From Orobanche coerulescens (Eukaryota; Streptophyta; Magnoliopsida; Lamiales; Orobanchaceae), in assembly GCA_033398695.1 (NCBI GenBank), contig CM065802.1, forward strand, positions 81,578,096 through 81,642,095: a stretch of 64,000 nucleotides of DNA, given 5' to 3'. The notes under the pieces are model-generated. The model had not been told where the DNA came from, searched no databases, and saw nothing but the letters and a program-made list of their open reading frames with translations. Numbering within the stretch: the first letter of the stretch is position 1; each line of letters begins with the position of its first letter. Of the stretch, positions 19,545 to 31,600 are shown one piece after another. A program made the position numbers and the translations under genes.

Positions 19545-22500
19545 GTTATAAGTCATCAATATTAAAGGTAGCAGAAACATTATACTCACTAGGTAAATCC
19601 ACTTTGTAGCCATTATCATTGATGCATTCTAAAATTTGAAATGGCCTGTCTCCCCTCGGCATCAACTTTGACTTCCTTTGTGCGGGAACCCTCTCTTTCC
19701 TCAAGTGAACCCAAACCCAGCTACATGGTTCAAAGAATACTTGCCATCGTCCCTTATTCTTTATTCATGCATTATGTTCATTACGTTTTTTAATTTGTTC
19801 TCGAACTTTTGCATGTAGTTGTTTGATCATTTCAGCCTTCTTTTTGCCATCGATACTGCTCATGTCATCTATATGAATAGACAACAAGTCTAAGGAGTTA
19901 TCATATTAAAACCATACAACATTTCAAATGGAAAAAATGTAGTAGTAGAATGAACAGTTCTGTTATAAGAAAATTCAATGAATGGTAAAGATGTTTCTCA
20001 ATTTTTCAAGTTCTTGTTAAAAATAGTTCGTAACAATCGACCAAGTGTTCGGTTAACTACCTCGATTTGTCTATTAGTTTGGGGATGACAAGTTGTCGAA
20101 TAAAGCAATTTTGTTCCCAGTTTCGCCAACAAAACTTTCCAAAAATGGCTAAGAAATTTAGTATCCCGATCGAACACTGTTCTTTTGGGCATTCCATTGC
20201 AAAAGAACAATTTATTTGAAAAATAGATTTGCAAAATGAGTGGCATCGTCCGTTTTATGACATTCAATGAAATATACCATTTTCCTAAATATATAAACAA
20301 CGACAAATATCGAATTATAACTGGATTTTTTACCTTTGATAACCCTAACACAAAGTTTATAGAAAGACCTATCCAAGGCTCGGTAGGAACCGGAAGTGGC
20401 ATGTACAAACCATGCCGTAAAACTCATGATTTTTCCCTTCGACAAGTAATACATGAATTGACAATTTGATAAACATCATGTTTCATTTAAGGCCAATAGA
20501 GGTGTTCATGCAATATTTCAAAAGTTTTGACAATTCCGAAGTGTCCCATTAATCCCCCATTATGTGCTTCTCCTACTAACAACTCTCGTGTCGAACAAAA
20601 AGGAATGTAAAGTTTATTTTTCACGGAATAAAAATCCATCATCCCTATAAAATTTATCCATACCTTTTGTTTTGCAAGAAACATATATTTCACCAAAATC
20701 TTTATCTCCCACATAAGTTCCTTTCAAGGGCTCAAATCCCAACAATTTACAAGAAAGCATACTAAGTAATACATACCTTCTCGACAACGCATCAGCAAAG
20801 ACATTCTCCTTACCTTGTTTATACTTGATGATGTAAGGAAAGGGTCCGATCTCCTCTAACCATTTGGCATGTCTTTTACTCAACTTATTCTGTCTTTTGA
20901 GATGCTTCAATGATTCATGATCAGTGTGAATCGTGAATTCCTTAGGCCATATGTAGTGTTTTGACATACGTAAAGCTCTAACCAAATCATATAATTCTTT
21001 GTCATATGTAGCGTAGTTCAACATTGCTCCTCCAAGTTTCTCGCTAAAGTAAGCAATTAGCCTCTTTCCCTGCATTAACACAGCTCCAATTCCCACTACT
21101 GAAGCATCACACTCAATTTCAAAAGTGTTAGAAAAATCTAGTAATGCTAAAACGGGTGCGGTGCATGTAATTTATCCTTTAATGTGTTAAAGGCATTTTA
21201 TTGATCATCCCCCCCAATGAAATTTAACATGTTTCTTTATAAATTCATATAACGGGCCTGCAATCGTGCTAAAGTCTTTAACAAAGCATTGATAAAAACC
21301 TGCTAAACCATGAAAGCTTCTTACCTCAGATGCATTAGTCGGTTTAGGGCATTCTCGTATGGCCCTTATCTTTTCTTCATCAACGTATATGCCGTCAATA
21401 CTAATGACATAGGCAAGGAATATAACCTCACTCATGCAAAAAGTACATTTATTAAGACTAGCACATAATTGTTCATTTCTCAAGGTAATTAAAACAAATC
21501 TTAGATGTTCAACATGTTCTTTTATACACTTGCTATAAATGAGAATATCTTCAAAGTATACGACAACAAATTTTCCGATATAAGAATGAAAAATATGATT
21601 CATTAGCCGCATAAAAGTGCTCGGTGCATTTGTTAGGCCAAAAGTCATTACTAATCATTCATATAATCCGTATTTTAGTTTTAAAAGCCGTTTTTCATTC
21701 ATCCCCTTCTTTCATACGAATTTGTTGATAACCTTTCATTAAATCAATTTTACTAAACACACGCGAACCATGTAATTCATTTAACATATCATCTAACCTT
21801 GGAATTGGATGTCGATAATTTACCGTGATATTGTTCACCGCTCGGCAGTCCATGAGGATTCTCCAAGTCCCATCTTTCTTTGGAACGACAATTACCGGAG
21901 CGGCACAAGGATTCAAACTTTCTCGGATATACCCAATACTTAATAACACCTCGACTTGCCGCTGAATCTCCTTAGTTTCTTCAGGATTACTTTGTATGTC
22001 GGTCGGTTTTGAATGACGGCTCTTGGCACAAAGTCGATTTAGTGCTGGGTCCCTCTTCCTGGTGGCAAACAGGGTGCTATCTCATCCTAAAAAACATCAT
22101 TAAAGTCCTTCAATTGAATTTTTATAGTACTCGTAACATATCATCGTCAAGAGTGCAAATTCGTGTGGTAAGAAGTAAGTATGCAGGTTTCCTCTCCTCA
22201 ACTTCTTTAACGATTTCTTTGCACTTATGGGTAAATATTTTTTTGATTTTTCATTTTTTTTTTCTTTCTTTTCTATTTATTTTTATTTTTCATTTTCTTT
22301 TTCTTTTTCTTTTACTTTTTCTTTTTCTTTTTCTTTTTCTTTTTCTTTTTCTTTTTCCTTTTCTTCAACTTCTTTTGGGAGTCGAATTTGATCTTCATGG
22401 AATTGTATTTTCGTCATGAAAACTAATGTGATTTTCCTCCCATCTTTCTCAAATAAGTAGCAATTTTTCTTCTTGCTAAGTTGGGCATCTCGATCGTAAT

Positions 22501-22894
22501 GCCATGGTGTACCCAACAAAATATGGCAAGCGTGCATTGGTACAACGTCACAAAGGATATCATCATGTTATTTTCCAATTGTGATGCTTATGAGTACTTG
22601 TTTATTCACCCGAACCTCTGTGCAGTCATTTAGCCAATGAAGTCTATAAGGCTTAAGATGTCGCCTTGTGGGTAATTTTAACCCCTCGACTAGCATCGCA
22701 CTAGCCACATTGGTGCAACTTCCATTATCAATGATCACACTATAATTTTTATTTTTCACAAAACATCTATTGTGAAAAAGACTTTCTAGTTGTTCGTTGC
22801 TCTCTTCCTCCTTTGTCTTGACATTCAATACCCTCCTAGTGACAAGTGTTGGCCACAGAGTACATAGTAAACAGCTTAGAAAGTGAGAATACAA
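19545..22894 (-). pseudogene. pol: Ty3/gypsy Reina-like pol
   Basis: Polyprotein remnant of a second chromovirus lineage, read from 22894 downwards. Protease is at 22894-22568 (VIIDNGSCTNVASAMLVEGL). A linker (22537-22283) with MHACHILLGTPW precedes a Lys/Glu repeat. RT is at 21949-21205 ([32 protein letters not shown]); its catalytic box reads YFEDILIYS, with glutamate at the first aspartate of the usual YxDD. RNase H is at 21096-20614 ([13 protein letters not shown]). Integrase: H-H part at 20600-20530, core 20408-19998 (SINFVLGL has Asn at the first catalytic Asp; FDRDTKFLSHFW; HPQTNRQIEVVNRTL keeps Glu). The C-terminal domain (WVHLRKE, then SKLMPRGD) is near 19730-19560. Gag is absent. 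Stops and frameshifts make it non-functional. Confidence 0.85.
22300..22366. repeat. (CTTTTT)n microsatellite encoding a Lys-Glu run
   Basis: About eleven TTTTTC hexamer units on the plus strand. On the minus strand they read as alternating Glu-Lys codons, in frame with the end of the Reina-like protease-RT linker. A related pyrimidine-rich run extends upstream to about 22246. Confidence 0.85.
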
Positions 22895-23345
22895 TAAGGT
22901 GTGTGTTTTTTGAAGTTAATGCGTAGCAGAAGACTAATAGTGGGTTGTTGTAAGTACATCAACTAGGTACTCTCCTGTTTGCTTGATGCGTACAGGGTTT
23001 TAACAACGTATACTTTAAATCACAGTTATAAATGAAAACAGTAAGGACCGAATGTAAATAACACACAAATATAAGTGGTTTGAGGTAAACCCTTCTATGT
23101 ACAATGGTCCTCCACACAGGAGTAAAATATTTATTAAAATCACTACGTACACAACTACGTGACTTAACTATACCTGTCTATATATCGTTCACACGGATTG
23201 ATATAGGAACTACAGCTTTGGCCGTTCACACAGATTGGCTTCAGCCCTTTCGACTTGTTTCTTCTCACACAGATTGAAGCTTCGACTTTAATGCTATTCT
23301 TTCCACACAAGTCGGAACTAGCAAGGACTTAGTCCACACAGGGTT

Positions 23346-24262
23346 CACTACACCAGAATCCCAATTTTGTGACTGTCAAAAACTGTCACAAATGGCAAAA
23401 ACAGTCACAAATGCCTGTCATAAAATCACCAGTCACAAGTTTTTTTGTGACTGTCAAAGACAGTCACAAAACAGTAGACCTGGCAATTTGTTTGTGTCGT
23501 GTATTTTTGTGTCGTGTACTTTCATGTTTCGTATACCAAAAGTCCAAACCCATACACGACACTAAATGAATTCGTGTCATGTCGTGTCGTGTACCGCGCA
23601 AATTCGTGTCGTGTTTTCGTGTCAGGCACATAATATAAAATAAATATTAAAATATTATAGAAAATAATAATTTTAATTTTATAATATTATTTTTATAGGT
23701 TTAGTAGACGAAATTAAACGAATGGCAATGAAAACACTAATGTTTATATGAAATTTATGAAAGTTCATATTATATTTTCAAATTTTAAAGTTTAGTATAA
23801 ACAGAATTCATAAAATATATATTTTTATTAAATTAAATATAAAATATTATATATATTTATTTATTTATTTCGTGTACCTCGTGTCGTGTCGTGTACCCAA
23901 AGGGTAAACACAAACCCGACACTAAATCTCGATCGTGTACTTTCGTGTTCGTGTATTTTCGTGTCGTGTACTCAAAATGCAAACCCAAACACTAAATTTT
24001 CGTGTCGTTTTCGTGTCGTGTTTTCGTGTCGTGTGGTAAATTGCCAGGTCTACAAAACAGTGACAAAACCTCATTTATATGACTTTACAATACCACTTTT
24101 TATGGCAGTCACAAATATCATTTATGACTGTCATTAGCAGTCACGAAATTCTTCTTTTGTGACAGCCATTAGCAGTCACGAATTTTAACTTTCGTGACTT
24201 CCATGGACAGTTACAAATATCATTTTTCTTGACTGTCTTGTGGCTATTTTTAGAAGTCACAA
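23346..24262. mobile_element. CACTA-like non-autonomous element (one end recognised)
   Basis: Begins CACTACACCAGAATCCC, the canonical CACTA terminus, followed by sub-terminal repeats of TGACTGTC/GACAGTCA in both orientations (23370-23470 and 24062-24258). Such arrays are the binding sites for CACTA-encoded TNPA-type proteins. The opposite terminus (…GGTGTAGTG) is not visible, so the right border is placed at the last TTTAGAAGTCACAAATG repeat. No coding sequence. Confidence 0.6.
23475..24052. mobile_element. hAT-type MITE with perfect 8 bp duplication
   Basis: 578 bp; terminal inverted repeats TAGACCTGGCAATTT (15 bp perfect). Flanks are CAAAACAG at 23467-23474 and again at 24053-24060, the 8 bp target duplication typical of hAT. 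Sub-terminal arrays of CGTGTCGTGTAC and inverted GTACACGACAC words surround an AT-rich core. No transposase. It is inserted inside the CACTA-like element and is therefore younger than it. Confidence 0.9.
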
Positions 24263-25338
24263 ATGTTGAAAAAATACAATCCAAACATATTTCTCAAAGT
24301 ATTCACACAACACTCCAATTAATTTTTACAAGACATAAAAATCACAATGTAATGCTCAAAATTAACACGTAAAAAAAATACGAACCAACCCATTGGGAAT
24401 AAAATAGGAGGCAAACACTCCCTATGAGGGAAGTGCTTTAGATATCTTACTCTGCTTCTACTTAGACTTTTACACACAAGTAAAGCACTTATGCAACTTA
24501 TTCACCAAACAGTCTCTGCAACTCTATAGTGATAAATATTATGCAAATCATAATCATCGCGGCAGCATTTTATCACCCGAACCTCAGTTAGATCAACACG
24601 CATCAACCAGATCTCCAATTCGTCCTCGATAGTTGATTAAACCTGTCAAAATGGTGGACCGAAAAAAAGATTGCAACGGTAGAAGCATTATAGATTAATT
24701 TTAAAATGTGAAGCAAAAGCTACTGCAACAACAGCAAATCACCCATTGGATTTTATTTCAAACAACAAACCATATTTCACAACACTATTTTCTGAAGAGA
24801 AAAAAAAATATATGCAATCACAATTTGGGTAGGAAATTTCCTTCAGTGGAATGAAAATTTTGTTGGCGACCTAAAGCCCTTTCTCTTAAAGTTGTACAAT
24901 TTTACTATTGTAGCTCCTAATAATCGGCCTTATAAACTGGTTTTAGAACCTACACATCCAAAGAAATTCGAACCTCCAATCTTTACACTACCCACCAGCA
25001 GGGGCTATGATATCATTAGGATAAGCCTTTACTAATTTAGCTCCTACAGGAAAGAGAAAAGGTGGAAGGTTTGAAAGCCTCTAGTGAGGTAAACTATAAA
25101 ATTGAAAATCAAACTCAACAAACTTTTACTGAAAAAGTAACATCAACTGGAAATCGACTTCAAAAGCCCATGGGGTGTCATTTACATAACCAATCACTAA
25201 CTTAGCATAGAATAGAAAATAAAAAGACTTACTACAGTCTCACTTAGCGGCATTTCGAATCCTTTGTTGTATGATGGCTAGACAACTTGATGTATGTTGG
25301 AAATTATCAAAACAAGATACAGGATTGTTTAACCCAAT

Positions 25339-25354
25339 AATTTCTCCCTTTTTG
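25339..25354 (-). promoter_or_regulatory. Polypurine tract of the copia element
   Basis: Minus strand ATTATCAAAAAGGGAGAAAT immediately precedes the putative LTR start. The phrase 'TTATCAAAAAGGGAGA' before TTGGG... is the characteristic junction in Sirevirus/Maximus elements. Confidence 0.6.
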
Positions 25355-25807
25355 ATAATGCCAAAACCTCTTTAAAACTTCTTGATCCAGAGAGGCTGAC
25401 TTCTTGGTCTTCTGTCGAACGATCTGATCTTCAGCACTTAGTCTAAAAATGTGAACTGCTCACAGGCGAGTTCTAATGTAAACATCTACAGGGATGTGTA
25501 TTATAACTTCAAACTTATGATTGGCGCGCAGGCACAATCTTACAGTGTGATCTAGGTTGAATACAACTTAACATATGAACTGCTCGCAAAAAAGTTCTTA
25601 CAGTGTAACAAATTTTATATTTGTTGGTTGCAGCAAATAAATTGAATTCATAATCAAACAGTAAGCGTTGATTACGAGCTGTAATCTTTCAAGAAAAATT
25701 TAATTTTATTGGTATAGATCAGAAAATTACAATACTTTAAAATAAAAAGATACATGGAGTGCATACTGAAAGAATAGAACAAGTACAATGAAAAAGGAGC
25801 ATCTCGG

Positions 25808-28800
25808 CTAACTCCTGTAATGAGCATGCCTCCAAGGCCTACTATCGGGATCATTGTCGGTTCCTCTCCACCAGTTCTCCAAGGAATCCTTGCCTCGAAC
25901 TTGATAGATCGCTCTTCCTTCAGTCGATTGTTCGAAGGCAAGTATCCAGTCATCGGGATGAGTGAGCCGATCACCTTTCCGGTGCCTTGGTTTTATTTGA
26001 ATCTGCATGGGAAGCAATCCTTTTTACAATAACATTGCAAATTCATCTGCAGCCTCCGCCAGAATTTTAAATTTGTTGAACATAGGGAACTCCCTGATGA
26101 GTTTGACAAAATATCTCATCAGTTCATTTCTCCTCCAGTTCATCACTTCATCTGTTGTAGGTTGTCGGTTGGCAGGCAGACGAATCTCCAGTGGTCTTTG
26201 AACATTATTTTTCCAGGGTACGTTGGGATCATGGAACTCTGGACGAGAACCAGTTATCCTGTATCCTTTTGCAGCAGGCAAGGCCAAACGGCCTATTGCA
26301 GCAGTAACGCTTTCCTCTGGAGTAGCATCGAACTCTTTTTCTTTCTCAATCCTTTATTACCGACTAGCCTCTCTTGCTTCTTCCCCCTTTTGGCATCATC
26401 AAGATATGTGACCTTAGCATCAATGCGTTCTAGGATCTTTATAGCATTATCCTGTTTGGTCCTAATATACGTGATTTTGTCAACGAGAGAACTGAGTACC
26501 AGTGACATGTCATCAATTTTATTGTCATGTCCTAACAGTCAAGATCTAGTCTCTTAGAGGGCAGCGACAGTTTAGGCTTCAGATATGCAGAGCTTTTCTC
26601 GCTCTTGTTTGAGAATTTGTTCTTGGCGCTGTTGAAGTTGAGCAAGTGCTTGTTGTAATGCACTAGGCAATATACGAAATGCCTCTTCAACTTTTGTGAT
26701 TTCTATTTTTAAGCCAGTCATCTCATCAATCGCAGTCTCTCGCATCCAATCGAGATCTTTGCCAACATCATATAGTGCCTTCACGGCATCCTGCATGAAC
26801 ACTGTCTGGCGGTCGATTACTTGGAGTTTCTATATCCGGGCCTCAGTTCGTGGAGAGCCGGGGTGCGCTAATTTCTCATCCTCTGCTCCGTTGAGTTGAC
26901 GCATGATAACATGATAACAAGGGCGTCGTGGTCTATCGGCAGGTAGGAATCCGGTATCGCACTCGAACTTGGAGCTCACAGAGATTGGAGATGCAGGGGC
27001 ATCTTGCGTGGGCTCGGCAAATGGTTGTGCCGCATTGTCAGTCTCGGGGACAGGGGGACTCATTCCTCCTGTTCCAGTTGGTTTTCTGTAATCATGCGTG
27101 CAGGAGAGACTGATTCCTCCTGCTGACTCTCAGCTTCCGCCTGCTCCGGTAGAGGGACTGATTCCTCATGTGAGATGGCGCGGGCTTCTTCTTTAGGTTG
27201 GGCTTCCTGTTCCGAAGCTTCATGTTGGACGGGAGGGACTGAATCCTCCTGTAAGTTGTCCTTCGCAGCTTTTTGTTGATGGGGAGGGAACTGATGTCTT
27301 TCCGAGGTCCCCTGACCCTGATAGTCTTGCATTCTGGACATTTCCCTTTTGCGAGCCTCTTCAAGACTCATTCTCAGACCAGCCTGTAGGGAGTCGTCAT
27401 CGTCGTCTGAGTCGGGATCAGATTTGTGGCTGTTGGGAACCGTGTCACCGGATTGGGACATCCCTTTCAATCGAGCTTTTTATTTTGCCAGATAATAACT
27501 TGTGATCATCTCTCAGCAAAAGTGGTTATCCCATTGAATCAAGACTCGGATATCTTGAGTATCCATGACCTCCAAAGCAAAAGTTTCTTCATCCTTCCAC
27601 CCCTCCCAATTGTACAGGACGTCGTACGGAGCGATCCTATAGTTCCAACAAAGCACTCAAAGGCTTGTTCGATGTGTACTTGGAGAAGAGTTTCGTTAAT
27701 AACAGTAGTGGGGGAGGGACTCCGTACAGTATTTTGGGTCTGCTGTAAGAATGGGATCCGCAACAGGTGTGAGAGCCTGTAGTAGAGAGGGATCCCGAAC
27801 AAGGGTTGGTACCCTGATAGGAGAGGGGTCCTGTATGGGTGTGGGTTCCCTTACAGGAGAGGTGGCTCTCGGCTCCGAACGAGTAGCCGATTCTCCAGTT
27901 CCTTCCAATTTGGCAAATAAATGGTCATATGTCATAGCCGCCACTGGCTCGGGATCTGCAGACTTTGCAGCTATTATTTCTTCCGGAGGGGTTGCGCCCT
28001 AGTGTGTTGTAAAACAGGTTGCGCCGATGTAGGGACATCTACAGGGATCGCTGTAATCTCTATAGCCTTTTCTTTAGAAGCCCTCTTCAACTTCTTCTTC
28101 GGTTTCTCTAAAACAAGCGGTGATTTGCTGTGAGATGCACTCCTTTTTCTTTTCTTCTCGCCACTTGCTATCCTGTCAGTGACATCCTTTGGATTTTCAG
28201 AGATAGGCATTGTGTTGGCATGTGGTCTGCTTGAGAGTAGACCATCCCTGTGGAAGGCGGTGGGCTTGCTTCCACCTATAAACTTTCCGGGGCCGATTTT
28301 CTTGGCATCGCGAGACTGTGGTACGCCACATCGAGTGAGAATATAGTTAAGGATGAGGCTAAAAGACTTCTTCTGAGTGCTAGGCTTGGAGACCTTTTAC
28401 TGTAACCTCTCCAGAACAATCTGGCACCAGTTTACTCGTTCGCCAGACATGATGGCGACCATCATTCTGAAATGCACATTTGTGCACATCTCAAATGCAC
28501 CAGTTCTATTCTCAACAACACGACAACAGAAATCGTGTAAATACATATAGGGCAGGCAAAGTCTCTTCTTATGACAAGATGGGTGGACACTCTTGTAAGA
28601 ACTGTCACCCATGAATAGTCCCGAGTAGGCGGTGAGCAGTTCCTCCAACCCGAAGGTCTCAAGCTCCTCCATTTCAGGCCATCTGACGGTAGCCTGAAGA
28701 TGTTTTCCAGAAATTCACGGTCAATGTAGATCTGAACTCCGTGTACGGTAGCAGAAATATCAGATACATCTCCTCCTCTTTTCAAAGAAATAAACTTGAT

Positions 28801-29035
28801 GGATGCATCAAGGTAGAATTCCTCCACGATGTGTTCATCACAGAACTCAGCGTGCTAGCTTCCAAGGCGGTATAGGACTTGTTGCTTGATTTTTGACACG
28901 ACATGTTCCATGCCGTCAAGGTCCTCAACTTCAGTTTGAATCCTTTCCATGACAACAGATCGGACGAAGAGACATCCATCAATGATTTTTTTCCCTTTTC
29001 TTCATTGACTGAGAGGAAGTCTGAAGGGATGCCAT
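25808..29035 (-). pseudogene. Env-like third ORF of the Sirevirus-like element, degenerate
   Basis: A long coding region 3' of pol, ATG at 29035 (MASLQTSSQS), broken by frameshifts but readable. A globular N-terminal part (28980-28400: YPDASIKF-type start, VHGVQIYIDREFLENIF, TRDYSGLFMGDSSY, MSGERVNWCQIVLERL) resembles the 'putative plant transposon protein' family. A basic segment follows (KKKRKRSASHSKSP near 28140). Then come Pro/Glu/Gln-rich acidic repeats (27940-27060, SDPDSDDDDDSLQAGLRM), a coiled-coil zone (26802-26290, LQQALAQLQQRQEQIL) and a conserved tail (26287-25808, NVPWKNNVQRPLEIRLP). Sireviruses often carry an env-like ORF with coiled coils at this position; function unknown. The family call is from memory of sequence style, so moderate confidence. 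Confidence 0.55.
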
Positions 29036-29163
29036 TGATATTGAAGAAAAGTAAGTGAAGTAGCAAAGAAAGCAATAAATGCAGTAATCGATATAGGTTG
29101 TTTGCTCTTAAACTCGTTTAATGTGCAGAAAGCATAAAGAGTCGAAGGGAGCAAGAGACAGTC

Positions 29164-29172
29164 CTTTTATAG
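29164..29172 (-). promoter_or_regulatory. TATA box upstream of the env-like ORF
   Basis: CTATAAAAG on the minus strand lies about 130 bp before the ATG at 29035 and is followed by a pyrimidine-containing leader. It suggests that the third ORF has its own transcript, or that an LTR promoter once sat here. Confidence 0.5.
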
Positions 29173-29540
29173 TGTGCAGAGAATTAGGGTTACATACAGT
29201 GAACGGTCAGATTTAAGGGATGGGAACCGTCTTTGAAAAGAACGAACAGGATGAATTCAGATTAACTTGTATATCTTATCCATCCATTTTTGAAAATGAC
29301 AACTGGTCCCACTTCTGATAGATCGTACTCCCTCATTGCACGAAATGGCGGTTTTGAAATTATTAACATCGCGGTATTTGAGAAAGTGAAGTCCAGATGT
29401 CGTGTAGAGCATTAAATAATAAAACGTTTGAATTTTGAAACAGGGCACGTGGACTAAAATAGTTTTATTATGAATAGAATAATAATATATTAATTGATGT
29501 CCCACAATGTATGTGCTGTAACCGCACGTAATACAGTGTT

Positions 29541-29760
29541 CCCCCTTAAAAGGTACATACGAGATTCAATTCTTACAGCAATGTTTGGAATAATACTGTA
29601 TTCATGGGTCGTACTGTATTCCCCCTTAATTAATGCACACGTCAGCTGTAGGAAGGTTTCATGTCTTTTTTGTCCTACAGTGATGTCTGACTGTCTGGGT
29701 GTACAGTTAATTAACGGTGAATACTGTATTCTTAGATCTTACAGCATTCCCCCTCAATTG
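29541..29760 (-). repeat. Three polypurine-tract-like motifs downstream of RNase H
   Basis: On the minus strand TTAAGGGGGAACACTGTAT (about 29535-29553), TTAAGGGGGAATACAGTAC (about 29613-29631) and TTGAGGGGGAATGCTGTAA (about 29739-29758) repeat a G5AA core followed by a CTGTA-like word. Multiple polypurine tracts between pol and the 3' end are a described feature of Sireviruses. Confidence 0.6.
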
Positions 29761-29784
29761 ATGAGTAAAAAGCATAAAAACTTA

Positions 29785-31600
29785 CAGGGAGTCGGGCTGT
29801 GACATTCCTAATTCTTGTCGAAGCATACAGAATCTGGTGGTGCTGAGAGGTTTTGTAAAGATGTCGGCTAACTGGATGTCTGTATGAACATTCTCGATCC
29901 GAACATCCTTATTCTCAACATGAATCCTGATGAAGTGATGCTTCATATGAATATGCTTAGTTCGCGAGTGCAATACAGGATTGTGCATTATTGAAATTGC
30001 ACTCGTGCTATCGCACATGATCGGTGTTTCTTTGGCAATGATTCCATAATCTGATAGCTGTTGTTGCATCCAGAGAATCTGCATACGGCAACTTCCAGCA
30101 GCATAGTATTCCGATTCATCTGTTGAAAGCGAGTTTGCCAATTGCTTCTTACTGAACCATGACAAAAGTATAGGTCTAATAAAGTAACAAGTACCGATTG
30201 TACTCTTCCAATCTAGCTTGCAGCCACCAAGATCCGAGTCGCTGTAGCCAACCAAATCAAATCCACCTTCTTTAGGATACCACAATACTACATCGACTGT
30301 TCCTTTGACGTACTTAAGGATTCATTTGGCTGTAGTGAAGTGTGACTCCTTAGGTGGTACTTGGTACCAAGCACACACTCCAACAGCAAACTGGAGAGCC
30401 TATTAGCTTCATGTAGAGTTATTGATCAACCGGCTTTCCAGCTTTGTCAGCACTAATTTGCACGGAAGTGCTCATGGGGGTTGATGAGGATTTTGAGTTA
30501 TTCATTCCAAACTTGTTGAGTAGCTCCTTGTTGTACTTCTCCTGGTTGATGAAGATTCATGTAGGCAACTGCTTCACCTCGTATGCTGTTTTGTTGTGAT
30601 TCTTGTTGATTATACAGCGGTTTTGTGTAGAGCACGTTGTATTTGTTGCTTCACCCCAGAAACGCTACGGCAACTTGCTTGCGGTGATCATGGTTCTTGT
30701 TGCTTGTTTGAGCGTCCTGTTCTTTCGCTCGGCAACACCATTTTGTTGAGGAGTCTGGGTAGCTGAGTATTCGTGTTGTATTCCATTGTCTGAACATTAT
30801 TGATCTATAAAGTGGTTAGTGAATTCAATACCTCTGTCTGAACGAATGGACATGATACTCAACCCTTTCTCATTCTAAAGCTTTCTCAGGTGCTCGGGCA
30901 GATTTGTTGTGGTTTCTTTCTTCTTGCTCAGAAAGATCGTCCAAGCATACCTGGAATAATCATCAACAATAACGAGACAATATTTCTTACCTCCCAAACT
31001 TACAGGGTCTACAAGACCATAGAGATCCATGTGTAGCATTTCCAGAACTATGTGAGTGGATAGGTATGATTTGCTTTTCAGGGTGGTTTTGACTTGTTTG
31101 CCTTTCTGACAGGGTCCACAGACACTGTCTTTTTGGAATGACACATCAGGCAAACCTCTAACCTTTCTCTATCTGGCGAGTTTTTTGATCATCTTGAAGT
31201 TGATGTGAGACATCTTGTGACATAGCCAACTTTGATCTGCAGTTCCTTTGGAAACAAAATAAGGAATAGTGGAGCTCGTAGGCTTCCAGTCAGCAATATA
31301 CATGTTACCTGGCCTGCTTCATGTGAGCACAACTTATTTGATCAGAATGTTCTTGACTCTACAGTGATCTATATAGAATTTCACCGAGAACTGTTTGTCA
31401 CATAACTGGCTAATACTAAGTAGATTATATTATAAGCCTTCAACATAAGCTACATCGGTGACTTTGAATTTTCCTAAAAGAAGGGTTCCCTTTCCTCTTG
31501 TTATTCCTTTGGATTTTTCACCGAAGTGCACTTTTGGACCGCGACCTTCTACATAATCTGACAGCTTGCTTCTATCTCCTGTCATGTGCTGAGAACATCC
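29785..31600 (-). pseudogene. pol: Ty1/copia (Sirevirus-like) pol with RT core deleted
   Basis: Reads downwards from about 31600. Pre-integrase zinc region lies near 31230-31100 (CQKGKQVKTTLKSKSY). The integrase core start is at 31060-30890 (MLHMDLYGLVDPVSLGG, VIVDDYSRYAWTIFL). Further integrase at 30860-30600 is recoverable only in shifting frames (TPQQNGVAERKNRT-like, then KTAYEV). At about 30585 the sequence jumps directly to the last part of RT (QEKYNKELLNKFGMNN-like, 30560-30440), so the fingers and palm with the YVDD box are gone. RNase H is well preserved at 30285-29785 (GYSDSDLGGCKLDWKSTIG, STDESEYYAAGSC, ADIFTKPL). The element cannot reverse transcribe by itself. Confidence 0.85.

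Larger units (their letters stand above)
22895..25337 (-). mobile_element. Sirevirus-like copia 3' LTR, interrupted by nested DNA transposons
   Basis: On the minus strand it starts at TTGGGTTAAACAATCCTG (about 25337), just after a polypurine tract, the usual Sirevirus arrangement. It runs to about 24263, is interrupted by a CACTA-like element, and resumes at 23345 with repeated CCTGTGTGG/TCTGTGTGA words near 23100-23340 and an R/U5-like end. Net LTR length is about 1.5 kb. An open stretch at 24502-24633 (minus) has no recognisable homology. The distal border with the Reina-like pol is not sharply defined. Confidence 0.5.

Noticed and set aside
24502..24633. Minus-strand frame with RVDLTEVRVIKCC and RDDYDLHNIYHYRVAETVW
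   Set aside because: Reads protein-like but is preceded by an in-frame stop, has no convincing splice acceptor and matches no family I know.
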